This document shows positions 26,579 to 34,993 of a stretch of 64,000 bases of DNA, one piece after another. Under the pieces are notes generated by a model that was not told the DNA's origin, did no database searches, and worked only from the letters and a program-made list of their open reading frames with translations. This DNA is from Kitasatospora acidiphila (lineage in GTDB: Bacteria; Actinomycetota; Actinomycetes; Streptomycetales; Streptomycetaceae). The translations under genes and the position numbers were made by a program. Where the stretch lies: contig NZ_VIGB01000003.1 in the NCBI RefSeq assembly GCF_006636205.1, positions 4,268,501-4,332,500 on the forward strand. The letters are read 5' to 3'. How positions within the stretch are numbered: the stretch's first letter is position 1; every line of letters begins with the position of its first letter.

Positions 26579-26836
26579 ATGAACAGCACCGAGCCGAGCG
26601 CTGCGGAGCACGAGGAGGGCTCCCCGGCGCCCGAGGCCGCCCCGGACAGCGTGACCGACGCGGACGACACGGCCGACACCACCGATGTGAAGGCCAAGTT
26701 CCTGGCCGCCCTGCAGCAGAAGAAGGGCAGCCGGGGCGACGGTGCCGGCGGCGGCCCGGGCGGCAACTCCAAGATCCACTCCACCCACGGCGCCGCCGGC
26801 GGCAAGCGCACCTTCCGCCGCAAGAGCGGCGGCTGA
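26579..26836 (+). CDS. DUF5302 domain-containing protein
   Basis: An 85-residue hydrophilic actinobacterial protein. The acidic N-terminus (EPSAAEHEEGSPAPEAAPDS) leads to the conserved core DVKAKFLAALQQKKG and a basic end KRTFRRKSGG. No TM or signal is seen. Function is unknown; the basic C-terminus could contact nucleic acid. ATG 26579 follows AGGAGG at 6 nt, a near-ideal site, so the longer frame from 26552 is rejected. It converges with a TetR gene across a duplicated hairpin. Confidence 0.85.
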   Translation: MNSTEPSAAEHEEGSPAPEAAPDSVTDADDTADTTDVKAKFLAALQQKKGSRGDGAGGGPGGNSKIHSTHGAAGGKRTFRRKSGG

Positions 26837-26854
26837 CCGCACCGTCGGACCACC

Positions 26855-26891
26855 CTGCTGCCCGCGGCCGTCGTCACGCCGCGGGCAGCAG
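26855..26891. terminator. Terminator after the DUF5302 gene
   Basis: Perfect 13-bp stem CTGCTGCCCGCGG / CCGCGGGCAGCAG with an 11-nt loop, between convergent genes. Confidence 0.75.
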
Positions 26892-26915
26892 GCCGTCGTC
26901 ACACCGCGGGCAGCA
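26866..26915. repeat. Tandem 25-bp duplication across the TetR 3' end
   Basis: Copies 26866-26890 and 26891-26915 differ at one base. The second copy contains the TetR stop codon (26899-26901), so the 3' end of that gene has been duplicated into the intergenic region. Confidence 0.8.
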
Positions 26916-27540
26916 GGCTTTCGTCCGCCGCCTCCGAACGGAGCAGCAGCAGCACCGAGCGCCGGGCCCGCTGGTACGGCCGGTCGTCGCCGTGCAGCAG
27001 CGAGAGCCCGTTGGCCAGCTCCAGATAGGCGATCAACTCGAAGGCCAGCTGCTCCAGATCGGCATCCGGCCGCAACTGGCCGACCTCCTGGGCCGCCGCC
27101 AGGTACTCCAGCACCAGCCCGTACCAGCTGCGGCCGGCCTCGGCCAGCGCGTCCCGCACCCGACCGGGCTGGGCGTCGAACTCCGCGCCCACCGCGTAGA
27201 AGAAGCAGCCGCCCGGGAAGACCCGGGTGCGCGAGTACTCCAGCCAGCGCTCGGCCAGCACCCAGAGCTTGCCGACCCCGGCCGGCAGCGCCTGCACCGG
27301 CTCCAGCACCGCGTCCCAGTAAATCCGCTGGGCCGCCCGCACGGTCGCCAGCTGCAGCTCCTCCTTGGAGCCGAACAGCGCGAACACCCCGCTCTTGCTG
27401 AGCTCCAGCTCAGTGGCCAGCCGCCCCAGCGACAGCCCGCCGAGCCCCTCCACCGAGGCGATCGCGACCGCGCGGCCCAGCACCAACCGCCTGGTCTCGT
27501 TGCCCTTCTGCACCCGCCCGTCCGTCGTGGCACCCGTCAC
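26899..27540 (-). CDS. TetR family transcriptional regulator
   Basis: A 213-residue repressor-type regulator. The N-terminal HTH is RRLVLGRAVAIASVEGLGGLSLGRLATELELSKSGVFALFGSKEELQ. The ligand domain resembles TetR_C_16/YfiR-type groups (VFPGGCFFYAVGAEFDAQPG, which places a Cys in the ligand pocket). The start chosen is GTG 27540 with GGGAGACGG upstream; the 27597 start would add 19 non-conserved residues. It is divergent from the acyl-CoA dehydrogenase gene at 27711, so control of that gene or of itself is likely. Confidence 0.88.
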   Translation of the reverse strand: MTGATTDGRVQKGNETRRLVLGRAVAIASVEGLGGLSLGRLATELELSKSGVFALFGSKEELQLATVRAAQRIYWDAVLEPVQALPAGVGKLWVLAERWLEYSRTRVFPGGCFFYAVGAEFDAQPGRVRDALAEAGRSWYGLVLEYLAAAQEVGQLRPDADLEQLAFELIAYLELANGLSLLHGDDRPYQRARRSVLLLLRSEAADESLLPAV

Positions 27541-27710
27541 TGCCCACCACCGTCTCCCTGTGACCGCCCTGCACAACCGACTGCACTGCCAACGCAATTT
27601 CGCCCACGGCTACTCCGCGCACTGCTTTTCCGTCAGCGTAAAGGCTGATACGGATGGTCCGGCACCACGACGACCCACCGGTAACCCCACACCCTCAAGG
27701 GAGCCCCCGC

Positions 27711-28910
27711 ATGCCCGGACCCGACCCGATCGACCTGCTGGCCGTGGGCGAACTGCTCACCGAGGAGGAGCGGCTGATCCAGGCCACGGTCCGCCGGTTC
27801 GCCGACGACCGGATCCGCCCGCACATCGCCGACTGGTTCGAGCAGGGAGTCTTCCCCGCCCGCGAGTTGGCGCCCGAACTGGGCCGGCTCGGGCTGCTCG
27901 GCATGCACCTGGAGGGGTACGGCTGCGCGGGCGCCGGCGCGGTCGCCTACGGCGCGGCCTGCCTGGAACTGGAGGCCGCCGACTCGGGGCTGCGCAGCTT
28001 CGTCTCGGTGCAGGGCTCGCTGGCGATGCGGGCGATCCACGCGTTCGGCTCCGAGGAGCAGAAGCTGCGGTGGCTGCCCGAGATGGCGGCCGGCCGGGCG
28101 ATCGGCTGCTTCGGCCTGACCGAGCCGGACTTCGGCTCCGACCCGGCCGGGATGCGCACCACCGCCCGCCGCAAGGGGCGTGGGGGCACCTCCCGCCCGG
28201 AGGGTGGGGGCGACTGGGTGCTGTCCGGCAGCAAGATGTGGATCACCAACGGCAGCGTCTCGGACGTCGCGGTGGTCTGGGCGCAGACCGAGCAGGGCGT
28301 GCGCGGCTTCCTGGTGCCGCGCGGCACCAAGGGCTTCACCGCCACCGATGTGCACGGCAAGCTCTCGCTGCGCGCCTCGGTCACCAGCGAGCTGCACTTC
28401 GACGAGGTGCAGCTGCCGGGCGATGCGGTGCTGCCCGGGGTCAGCGGGCTGCGCGGGCCGCTCTCCTGCCTCAACGAGGCGCGCTACGGGATCCTCTGGG
28501 GCACGGTCGGCGCGGCCCGGGACTGCTACCAGGCGGCGCTGGAGTACGCGAAGAGCCGGGTGCAGTTCGGCCGCCCGATCGCGGGCTTCCAGCTCACCCA
28601 GGAGAAGCTGGTCGAGATGGCGCTGGAGTTGGAGAAGGCCCACCTGGTGGCCTGGCGGGTCGGCCGGCTCAAGGAGGCCGGGCAGTCGAGGGCCGCGCAC
28701 ATCAGCTTCGGCAAGCTGAACAACGTGCGGACCGCCCTGGAGATCGCCCGCAGCGCCCGCACCGTGCTGGGCGCCAACGGGATCACCACCGCCTACCCGG
28801 TGCTGCGGCACGCCAACAACCTGGAGTCGGTGCTGACCTACGAGGGCACCAGCGAGATCCACACCCTGGTGCTCGGCGAGGCCATCACCGGCACCGCCGC
28901 CTACCGCTGA
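27711..28910 (+). CDS. Acyl-CoA dehydrogenase, glutaryl-CoA dehydrogenase-like
   Basis: A 399-residue flavoprotein of the GcdH-like branch, oxidising glutaryl-CoA or a similar short acyl-CoA. Signatures are ADSGLRSFVSVQGSLAMRAI, CFGLTEPDFGSDPAGM, KMWITNG and the catalytic-Glu region VLTYEGTSEIHTLVLGEAITG. Between the TTARRKG and DWVLSG segments it carries an insertion of about ten residues (RGGTSRPEGG) encoded by a GC-rich palindromic element at 28181-28211. That loop normally reads straight on, so the insertion probably lengthens a surface turn. ATG 27711 follows AAGGGAG; the ORF from 27654 is too long. It is divergent from the TetR gene. Confidence 0.92.
   Translation: MPGPDPIDLLAVGELLTEEERLIQATVRRFADDRIRPHIADWFEQGVFPARELAPELGRLGLLGMHLEGYGCAGAGAVAYGAACLELEAADSGLRSFVSVQGSLAMRAIHAFGSEEQKLRWLPEMAAGRAIGCFGLTEPDFGSDPAGMRTTARRKGRGGTSRPEGGGDWVLSGSKMWITNGSVSDVAVVWAQTEQGVRGFLVPRGTKGFTATDVHGKLSLRASVTSELHFDEVQLPGDAVLPGVSGLRGPLSCLNEARYGILWGTVGAARDCYQAALEYAKSRVQFGRPIAGFQLTQEKLVEMALELEKAHLVAWRVGRLKEAGQSRAAHISFGKLNNVRTALEIARSARTVLGANGITTAYPVLRHANNLESVLTYEGTSEIHTLVLGEAITGTAAYR
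28181..28211 (+). repeat. GC-rich palindromic element inserted in frame
   Basis: GTGGGGGCACCTCCC followed by CCGGAGGGTGGGGGC, related to the elements at 36275 and 60594. Here it is read through within the acyl-CoA dehydrogenase gene. Confidence 0.6.
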
Positions 28911-28947
28911 CCCCGGTCGGGGCCGCGACTACCTGCTGCCTGGACGG

Positions 28948-29202
28948 CTACCCGCTCTTCAGATAGGTCGACCGGTCGTGCTCATCCGCCAGGAAGGGCA
29001 CGGACTGGAACCAGATCACGCCGCACGACCGGCAGCAGCGCTCCCCGGTCCTGCCCCACTCGGTGGACTCCATCGTGGCGGAGTCCTCGGCCAGGTCCCG
29101 CCCGCACAGGCCCACGAGCTTCTCGTTCTGGACCAGGTGCCACTGCTTCACCGGGCCGGATCGGCCCTGATCGCCGTATTCGGCGCGCATCCGATACAAC
29201 AT
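28948..29202 (-). CDS. Hypothetical protein with Cys pairs (84 aa)
   Basis: A short protein beginning MLYRMRAEYGDQGRSGPVKQWHLVQNEKLVGLCGRDL, with a later CCRSCGVIWF. The single Cys of LCG plus CxxC may form a zinc-ribbon-like site. It resembles small Streptomyces proteins of unknown function. No TM or signal. The start is ATG 29202 with GGGAG about 12 nt upstream; ATG 29190 is an alternative. It stands alone, downstream of the HATPase gene on the same strand. Confidence 0.7.
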   Translation of the reverse strand: MLYRMRAEYGDQGRSGPVKQWHLVQNEKLVGLCGRDLAEDSATMESTEWGRTGERCCRSCGVIWFQSVPFLADEHDRSTYLKSG

Positions 29203-29257
29203 ACGTACACATTGCTCCCACTTTGCCCGGAACGCCAGGCAGAGCCGCCGACCCAGG

Positions 29258-29893
29258 TCAGGACGCCACCCGCAGCAGCGGGTCGGCGGCGCGGGTGAGG
29301 ACCTTGTCGAAGCTGACGATGGCGCCGCGCTGGGGGTGGGTGTGCAGGCGGACGTGGTCGGTGAGGGCGCGGATCAGGAAGAGGCCGCGGCCGCCTTCGG
29401 CGGTGAGGTCGGGGAGCTGGTCGAGGTCAGGCAGGCGCAGCGGGGTGGGGAGCGGGCGGTGCGCGGGGAGGACGTGGGTGTCGTAGGCGGTCGGGCGGGC
29501 GCGGTGGGCCAAGGGCGCGGCGAGGGCCGGCAGCGAGGCCCGGCCGCGGCGGCGGCGCGCGGTGCCGTGCCGGGCGGGTGCGCGCCGCACCGGCGGACGG
29601 TGCGGGGGCCGCGGCAGGCCGGGGCCGGAGTCGACCACCTCGATCCGCAGCAGCTCGCCGTCCAGTGCCGCGGTGACCTGGAAGCCGTCCTCGCCTCCCG
29701 CGTGCTCGACCGCGTTGGCGCAGGCCTCGGTGAGGGCGAGCGCGAGGTCCTGGGCGATCCCCCGGTCGACCCCGGCGTTGTCCAGGGTGCTGAGCAGGAT
29801 CCGCCGGGCCAGCGGGATGCTGGCCGGTTCGCGCCGTAGGTGCAGAGTCCACCAGATGTCCACGACCGGTCCGTTCTGGCTGGGGCTCCACAT
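29258..29893 (-). CDS. Anti-sigma-type ATP-binding protein (HATPase_c)
   Basis: A 211-residue GHKL ATPase of the RsbW/SpoIIAB-like kind, common as partner-switch kinases in Streptomyces. Motifs are the N-box ALALTEACANAVEHA near residue 60, G1 VVDSGPGLP near residue 89 and G2 EGGRGLFLIRALTDHV. Between G1 and G2 lies a Pro/Arg-rich insertion of about 60 residues, longer than usual, so activity may be altered. It starts at ATG 29893; upstream frame content is random. No adjacent sigma factor or antagonist gene is present. Confidence 0.88.
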   Translation of the reverse strand: MWSPSQNGPVVDIWWTLHLRREPASIPLARRILLSTLDNAGVDRGIAQDLALALTEACANAVEHAGGEDGFQVTAALDGELLRIEVVDSGPGLPRPPHRPPVRRAPARHGTARRRRGRASLPALAAPLAHRARPTAYDTHVLPAHRPLPTPLRLPDLDQLPDLTAEGGRGLFLIRALTDHVRLHTHPQRGAIVSFDKVLTRAADPLLRVAS

Positions 29894-30112
29894 GGAAGTA
29901 GGTATTGCCTGGTGCCGGGGTGGCGAACCGTGGGTCGCCACGGTGTCCGCCCGTTCGGCCGACGGGCTGCGGCGGCACCACGCGGACGGCGGCGCGCGGG
30001 CGGGCGGCGCACGCGGGGCCATTGGGGGGGTGTCCCAGGTCGCGGGCGTCCGGCGCCACCGGCGTACCCGGGCCGGGGCCGCCGTGTGAGCCGATGAGAT
30101 GATGGCCCGGCC

Positions 30113-30934
30113 ATGAGCAGCCACCGCCCCGCCCCGCGTCCGGGCGCCGAAGAGCCGGTCCGCCGGCCGTTCGGCCTGCCCGCGTCCGCCGGTGGCGCCG
30201 GCTGGGGGCTGCGGCTGCTCCGCGCGGTGCCGTTCGCCCTGGTCTGCACGCTGCTCGCGGCGCTGGGGCACCAGCTGGCCCAGGGCTGCCCGGTGGCCAC
30301 CGGCGCCCTGGCGGTCGGCTTCGTCGCCGTGCTGCTGCCGGCGGCCGCGCTCGGCGGCCGGGAGCGTTCGCTGCCCGGGATCGCCGCCGCGCTGGGCCTC
30401 GGCCAGCTCGGCCTGCACCTGCTCTTCCACACCGCCGCGCAGGCCGCCATGGACCAGTCGACCCTGGCCCAGGTGGCGGGCCGGCTGGTCTGCAACGACA
30501 TGCCGGGCATGGCCCACGTGCTGCCGCCCGGCACCAGCGCCGCCGCCCTGGTGGGCGCGGCCGGCCTGGACCCGCACGCCTACCAGGCGCCGGTGGCCGA
30601 CGGCCCGTGGTGGCTGTTCGGCCTGACCCCGGCGATGCTGGCCGGCCACCTGCTGGCCGCCGTGCTGGTCGGCTGGTGGCTGCGGTGCGGCGAGGCCGGG
30701 CTGTGGCGGGTCCTCGGGTCGACCGGCCGGGCGGTTCGCGAGCTGCGGCAGTGGACGGCACCGCTGTATCGGGCGCTGGCGCTGCTCGCCGCGCTGCTGC
30801 GCGGGCTGCTGAACGAGGTCTGCCGGCCGCGCCCGGTGCGCGCCCGGCGGGAGCACAGCCGACTGCCCGCGGCGGCCCTGCTGCGGCACAGCGTGATCCG
30901 GCGCGGTCCGCCGGCGGCGGCCTGGGCGCGCTGA
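30113..30934 (+). CDS. Multi-pass membrane protein of the copper locus
   Basis: A 273-residue protein with about four TM helices (LRAVPFALVCTLLAALGHQ, GALAVGFVAVLLPAAALGG, IAAALGLGQLGLHLLFH and LAGHLLAAVLVGWWL). It carries scattered His, Cys and Met (CNDMPGMAHVLPPG) that could bind copper. The C-terminal 60 residues are cytoplasmic and Arg-rich. A similar protein sits before YcnI in many Streptomyces copper clusters. Function is unknown; a role as metal sensor or helper is inference. It starts at ATG 30113 and lies 96 nt before the ycnI start with an intervening hairpin. Confidence 0.75.
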   Translation: MSSHRPAPRPGAEEPVRRPFGLPASAGGAGWGLRLLRAVPFALVCTLLAALGHQLAQGCPVATGALAVGFVAVLLPAAALGGRERSLPGIAAALGLGQLGLHLLFHTAAQAAMDQSTLAQVAGRLVCNDMPGMAHVLPPGTSAAALVGAAGLDPHAYQAPVADGPWWLFGLTPAMLAGHLLAAVLVGWWLRCGEAGLWRVLGSTGRAVRELRQWTAPLYRALALLAALLRGLLNEVCRPRPVRARREHSRLPAAALLRHSVIRRGPPAAAWAR

Positions 30935-30990
30935 GCCATCCCCTCCCGTGGGAGTGCCGGCGCGCCGAGCGACGGTCATTCCCACGTTCC

Positions 30991-31008
30991 GGGGCACCCT
31001 TGTGCCCC
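30991..31008 (+). terminator. Hairpin before the YcnI gene
   Basis: GGGGCAC / GTGCCCC stem with a CCTT loop 23 nt upstream of the YcnI start. It may terminate the preceding gene or act in the ycnI leader. Confidence 0.5.
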
Positions 31009-31030
31009 GCCCCAGATGGAGACGCCACAG

Positions 31031-31762
31031 ATGCGTTCGCTTCCCGCCCGCCGCCCTGCCGCCGCGCTGCTGCTCGCGACGGGCACCGTGCTGGCCACCG
31101 CCGTTCCCGCCTTCGCGCACGTCACCGTGCAGCCGGGCACCGCCACCCAGGGCGGCTACACCGCCGTCGCCTTCCGGGTGCCGGACGAGAGCGACACCGC
31201 CAACACGGTCAAGCTGGAGGTCACCCTGCCGAGCGACCACCCGATCGCCTCGGTCTCCACCCAGCCACTGCCCGGCTGGACCGTGCAGGTGGACAAGGCC
31301 CAGCTGGCCAACCCGATCAAGACCGACGACGGCAGCATCACCAGCGCGGTCTCCAAGATCACCTGGACGGCCGACAGCACCGGCAAGATCGGCCCCGGCC
31401 AGTTCCAGGAGTTCAAGGTCTCGCTCGGCCCGCTGCCCGCCGACACCGACCAGCTGGTCTTCAAGGCGCTGCAGACCAAGGACGACGGCACCGTGGTCCG
31501 CTGGATCGACGAGGCCAAGCAGGGCCAGCCGGAGCCGGCCCACCCGGCGCCGGTGCTCCAGCTCACCGCCAAGTCCGCCGCGAGCGCGGCCGCCTCACCG
31601 GCCGCCGACAGCACCAAGGTGACCGCCTCGCAGGACGCGAAGGGCGCCGCATCGGACGGCACCGCCCGCACCCTGGGCGTGGTCGGCATCGTGGTGGGCG
31701 TCATCGGCGCGGCCCTCGGCGTGTTCGGTCTGCGCCGCAAGAACGGCAGCGCCGCCTCCTGA
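31031..31762 (+). CDS. ycnI: YcnI family protein (DUF1775), copper-binding
   Basis: A 243-residue secreted membrane-anchored protein. Residues 1-28 are a Sec signal peptide ending AFA-HV. The mature N-terminus His begins the DUF1775 domain (HVTVQPGTATQGGYTAVAFRVP, then LPGWTVQV). YcnI-type proteins bind copper through the N-terminal His and a conserved Trp. After a low-complexity Ala/Ser region, one C-terminal TM helix (TLGVVGIVVGVIGAALGVFGL) and basic residues anchor it. ATG 31031 has GGAGA at 8 nt. First gene of a run with Sco, PCuAC, CopCD and DyP peroxidase; a hairpin separates it from sco. Confidence 0.92.
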   Translation: MRSLPARRPAAALLLATGTVLATAVPAFAHVTVQPGTATQGGYTAVAFRVPDESDTANTVKLEVTLPSDHPIASVSTQPLPGWTVQVDKAQLANPIKTDDGSITSAVSKITWTADSTGKIGPGQFQEFKVSLGPLPADTDQLVFKALQTKDDGTVVRWIDEAKQGQPEPAHPAPVLQLTAKSAASAAASPAADSTKVTASQDAKGAASDGTARTLGVVGIVVGVIGAALGVFGLRRKNGSAAS

Positions 31763-31769
31763 CTCCCGC

Positions 31770-31804
31770 CCCGCCGGGGCCGCCGACCGTGCGGCCCCGG
31801 CGGG
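31770..31804 (+). terminator. Intra-operon hairpin between ycnI and sco
   Basis: Perfect 14-bp stem CCCGCCGGGGCCGC / GCGGCCCCGGCGGG with a 7-nt loop. It is a partial terminator or an mRNA-processing/stability element. Confidence 0.6.
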
Positions 31805-31848
31805 CTCCCCCTCCCGTAGCTCCCGAGCTGAGAATCGGACCCACCGCC

Positions 31849-32520
31849 ATGCATCTGCCGACCACCCGCGGCCGCCTCGCCGGCGCCGCCGCCCTGGCCC
31901 TCGCCGCCGCCCTCTCGCTGACCGCCTGCGGCTCCGGCTCCCACGCCGCCGCCGGGCCGGCCGTCGTCTCCCAGCAGGCGAACAACTCGCCGTACCAGGG
32001 CACCGTGCTGAGCAAGCACTTCGACAAGCCGGACCTGACCCTGAGCGACACCGGCGGCCAGCCGTTCGACCTGCGCCAGCGCACCGCCGGCCGCACCACG
32101 CTGCTCTTCTTCGGCTACACCAGCTGCCCCGACGTCTGCCCGACCACCATGGGCGACATCGGCGTGGCGATGCAGAAGCTGCCCGCCGACCAGCAGAAGA
32201 AGATCGACGTGGTCTTCGTCTCCACCGACCCGCAGCGCGACAACCCCAAGGTGCTGCGCACCTGGCTGGACTCGTTCGACAAGGACTTCATCGGCATGAC
32301 CGGCGACCTGGACAAGGTGAAGGCGGCCGCCAAGTCGCTGGGCATCCTGGTCGAGGACCCGGTGGTCAACAAGGACGGCAGCGTCACCTCCTCGCACGGC
32401 GCCCAGGTGCTGGCCTTCCTGCCGTCCGACGACAAGGCGCACGTGCTCTACCTGAGCAACACCGACACCGCGACCTTCGCCCACGACCTGCCGCTGCTGG
32501 CCAAGGGGGTGGCCGCCTGA
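31849..32520 (+). CDS. sco: SCO1/SenC family copper chaperone lipoprotein
   Basis: A 223-residue thioredoxin-fold copper chaperone for cytochrome oxidase assembly, outside the membrane. It has a lipoprotein signal with lipobox LTAC-G (Cys 26). The Cu motif CxxxC is in FFGYTSCPDVCPTT and the distal ligand His in VTSSHGAQVLAFL. Homologous to the Sco of Streptomyces lividans, which passes copper with ECuC to the aa3 oxidase. ATG 31849. Its stop overlaps the next start (TGATG), so translation is coupled with the PCuAC gene. Confidence 0.95.
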   Translation: MHLPTTRGRLAGAAALALAAALSLTACGSGSHAAAGPAVVSQQANNSPYQGTVLSKHFDKPDLTLSDTGGQPFDLRQRTAGRTTLLFFGYTSCPDVCPTTMGDIGVAMQKLPADQQKKIDVVFVSTDPQRDNPKVLRTWLDSFDKDFIGMTGDLDKVKAAAKSLGILVEDPVVNKDGSVTSSHGAQVLAFLPSDDKAHVLYLSNTDTATFAHDLPLLAKGVAA

Positions 32521-33002
32521 TGGCCGCCAGGTTCAACCGGCTGGCACTGACCGGCGCCGGGCTGGCCGCCGTCCTCACCGCTGGTGCGATCGCCGTGGCC
32601 AACGGCGGCAGCTCGGCCGCCACCCCGGCCGGTGTGAAGATCAGCGTCGCCGACTCGTACATCCCGTTGCCGGCCGGCGGCGACGGCATGGCGGCCGGCT
32701 ACCTGACGGTCCGCAACACCGGATCGGCCGCCGACACCCTGGTCCGGGTGAGCAGCCCCGGCGCCGGCTCGATAACCATGCACCGGTCCACCGACAGCAC
32801 CATGCAGGAGGTGGACAGCCTGCCGGTGCCGGCCCACGGCAGCCTGGAGCTGGCCCGCGGCGGCACCCACCTGATGATCATGGGGTGGCAGAAGCCGCCC
32901 GCCGTCGGCGACCAGCTGGAAGTCGACCTCACCTTCGCGAAGGGCGGCACCATCACCGTCCAGGTACCGGTCAAACCGCTCACCTACCGTCCCGGGAGCT
33001 GA
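32520..33002 (+). CDS. ecuC: PCuAC-type copper chaperone (ECuC-like)
   Basis: A 160-residue extracytoplasmic copper chaperone. An N-terminal signal or anchor helix (LALTGAGLAAVLTAGAIAVANGG) leads into the PCuAC domain with the Cu(I) motif H...M...HxM: TMHRSTDSTMQEVDSL, then GTHLMIMGWQ. In Streptomyces lividans the homologue ECuC delivers Cu to Sco. It starts at ATG 32520, overlapping the Sco stop, and lies seven nt before copCD. The overlap and spacing indicate one transcript with Sco and CopCD. Confidence 0.94.
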   Translation: MAARFNRLALTGAGLAAVLTAGAIAVANGGSSAATPAGVKISVADSYIPLPAGGDGMAAGYLTVRNTGSAADTLVRVSSPGAGSITMHRSTDSTMQEVDSLPVPAHGSLELARGGTHLMIMGWQKPPAVGDQLEVDLTFAKGGTITVQVPVKPLTYRPGS

Positions 33003-33009
33003 CCCACCC

Positions 33010-34982
33010 ATGCGCAAAGTCCTCGCCTGGCTCACCACCGCGGGCACCCTGCTGGTCCTGCTGCTCGGCACCGCCGGCCCCGCGGCCGCGCACGCCGCGC
33101 TGCTGAAGACCGACCCCGCGCAGAACTCGGTGGTCGCCACCGAGCCGGCCGCCGTCACCCTGACCTTCAGCGAGGGGGTGACGCTCTCCGGCGACTCGCT
33201 GCGGGTGCTCGACCCGTCCGGCAAGCAGGTCGACAGCGGCAACCCCGGGCACGCGGACGGCAAGGGCGACACCGCCGGCGTCGGGCTGCGCGCCGGGCTG
33301 GCCGACGGCACCTACACGGTGGCCTGGCGGGCGATCTCGGAGGACACCCACCCGGTCGGCGGGGCGTTCACCTTCTCCATCGGCGCGCCCTCCGACACCA
33401 GCGTCAACCCGGCGGCGGTGCAGGGCGAGAACGCCGACGGCACGGTGGCCGCGCTCTACGCGATCGGGCGGGGCGTCGCCTACGGCGCGTTCGCGCTGCT
33501 GGTCGGGGCGGCGGCCTTCGTGCTGATCTGCTGGCCGCGCGGGGCGGCCAGCCGGCCGATGCAGCGGCTGCTGATGTCCGGCTGGGTCGCGCTGCTGGCC
33601 GCCACCGTGGCGGTGCTGCTGCTGCGCGGCCCGTACGAGCGGGGCACCGGCCTGAGCCAGGTGCTGGACCTGTCGCTGGTGCGCGGCACGCTGAACGAGC
33701 GGCTCGGCACGGCGCTGGCGGCCCGGCTGCTGCTGCTCGCGGCCGGCGGGGTGTTCCTCTCGCTGCTGGTGGGGCAGTTGGGGAGCACGCCGATCGAGGG
33801 CGAGGAAGACCCCGCGGACGAGGCGCTGCTCGACGGCGAGCCGGACGAGGCCGTCGACGAGGAGGAGGCCGAGCTGCGCGCGCTGGAGCAGCGGGCGGCG
33901 CTGCGCCCGCAGCGCGAGGCGCGGTTGGCGCTCGGGATCGGCGGGCTGCTGCTGGCGCTGGCGCTGGCGGCCACCTGGGCGGCGGCCGACCATGCGGCGG
34001 TCGGCATCCAGGTGTGGCTGGCGCTGCCGTTCGACCTGCTGCACCTGATCGCGATGGCCTGCTGGCTGGGCGGGCTGGTGGCGCTGCTGGTCGGGCTGCG
34101 GCACGGCGCGGGGGCGGCGGCGGCCGAGCGGTTCTCCAAACTGGCGATGGGCTCGGTCGCGGTGCTGGCGGCCACCGGCGTCTACCAGGCCTGGCGGGGC
34201 GTCGGCTCGTGGGGCGCGCTGACCTCGACCAGGTACGGGCAGCTGCTGCTGGTCAAGGTCGGCCTGGTGCTGCTGATGCTGGGCACCGCCTGGTTCTCCC
34301 GCCGCTGGACCGGCCGGCTGCGCGAGGCCCCGGCGGTGGCGGCGACCGGGGACGCTGCTTCGCAGGCCGAGCCCGAGGCCGACCCCGACGTTGCTCTGGA
34401 CCCCGAGCGCCGCACCCAACTGGCCCGCCAGCAGGCGGTGTTGACCGCCGCCAAGGTCCGCAGGGCGCAGGACGGCTCCCCGGTGCAGGCCGGGCTGCGG
34501 CGCTCGGTGCTGATCGAGGCGGCGGTCGCGGCGGCCGTGCTGGTGGTGACCACCATGCTGACCAACTCCCCGCCCGGCCGCGTCGCCGCCACCGCCGCCG
34601 CACCGGCCGCCGCCACCGCCCGGCGCCGGGCCAGGCCCGCACCGTGCAGCTCAAACTGCCCTATGACACCGGCGGCAAGGAGCCCGGCGCCAAGGGCACC
34701 GCGACCCTCACCGTCAACCCGGCGACCACCGGCGGCAACCAGCTGACCCTGGTGGTGGCGGCCGCCGACGGCAAGCCGGTGGACGTGCCCGAGACCCAGC
34801 TCTCGTTCACCCTGCCGGACCGCGACCTCGGCCCGCTGCCGGTCAAGCTCACCAAGAGCGGCACCGGCGCCTGGAGCGGCACCGCCCAACTCCCGCTGGC
34901 CGGCGACTGGGTGGCCGCCGTGGTGGTGCGCTCCTCGGACATCGACCAGGACACCGAGACCAAGCAGCTCACGATCGGTTAG
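33010..34982 (+). CDS. CopC-CopD fusion copper resistance protein, C-terminal frameshift
   Basis: A two-domain membrane protein of about 657 residues. Residues 1-29 form a signal peptide. A CopC beta-sandwich follows (AHAALLKTDPAQNSV at the mature end and EDTHPVGGAFTFSIG), giving His copper ligands. CopD then has about eight TM helices, an acidic loop (EGEEDPADEALLDGEPDEA), and LLHLIAMACWLGGLVALLVGL. The C-terminal 115 residues (TVQLKLPYDTGGKEPG to TKQLTIG) are a beta-rich domain in a different frame. The junction is near 34615-34635 and equals one missing base. Read literally, the frame ends at 34746 with a Pro/Arg tail. Likely function: copper uptake or transfer across the membrane. Confidence 0.88.
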
Positions 34983-34993
34983 GAGCACCGCAG

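Noticed and set aside
29894..31543. Minus-strand extension of the HATPase gene (total 761 codons)
   Set aside because: The part upstream of 29893 is antisense to the membrane-protein and YcnI genes and is not domain-like; ATG 29893 fits the family.
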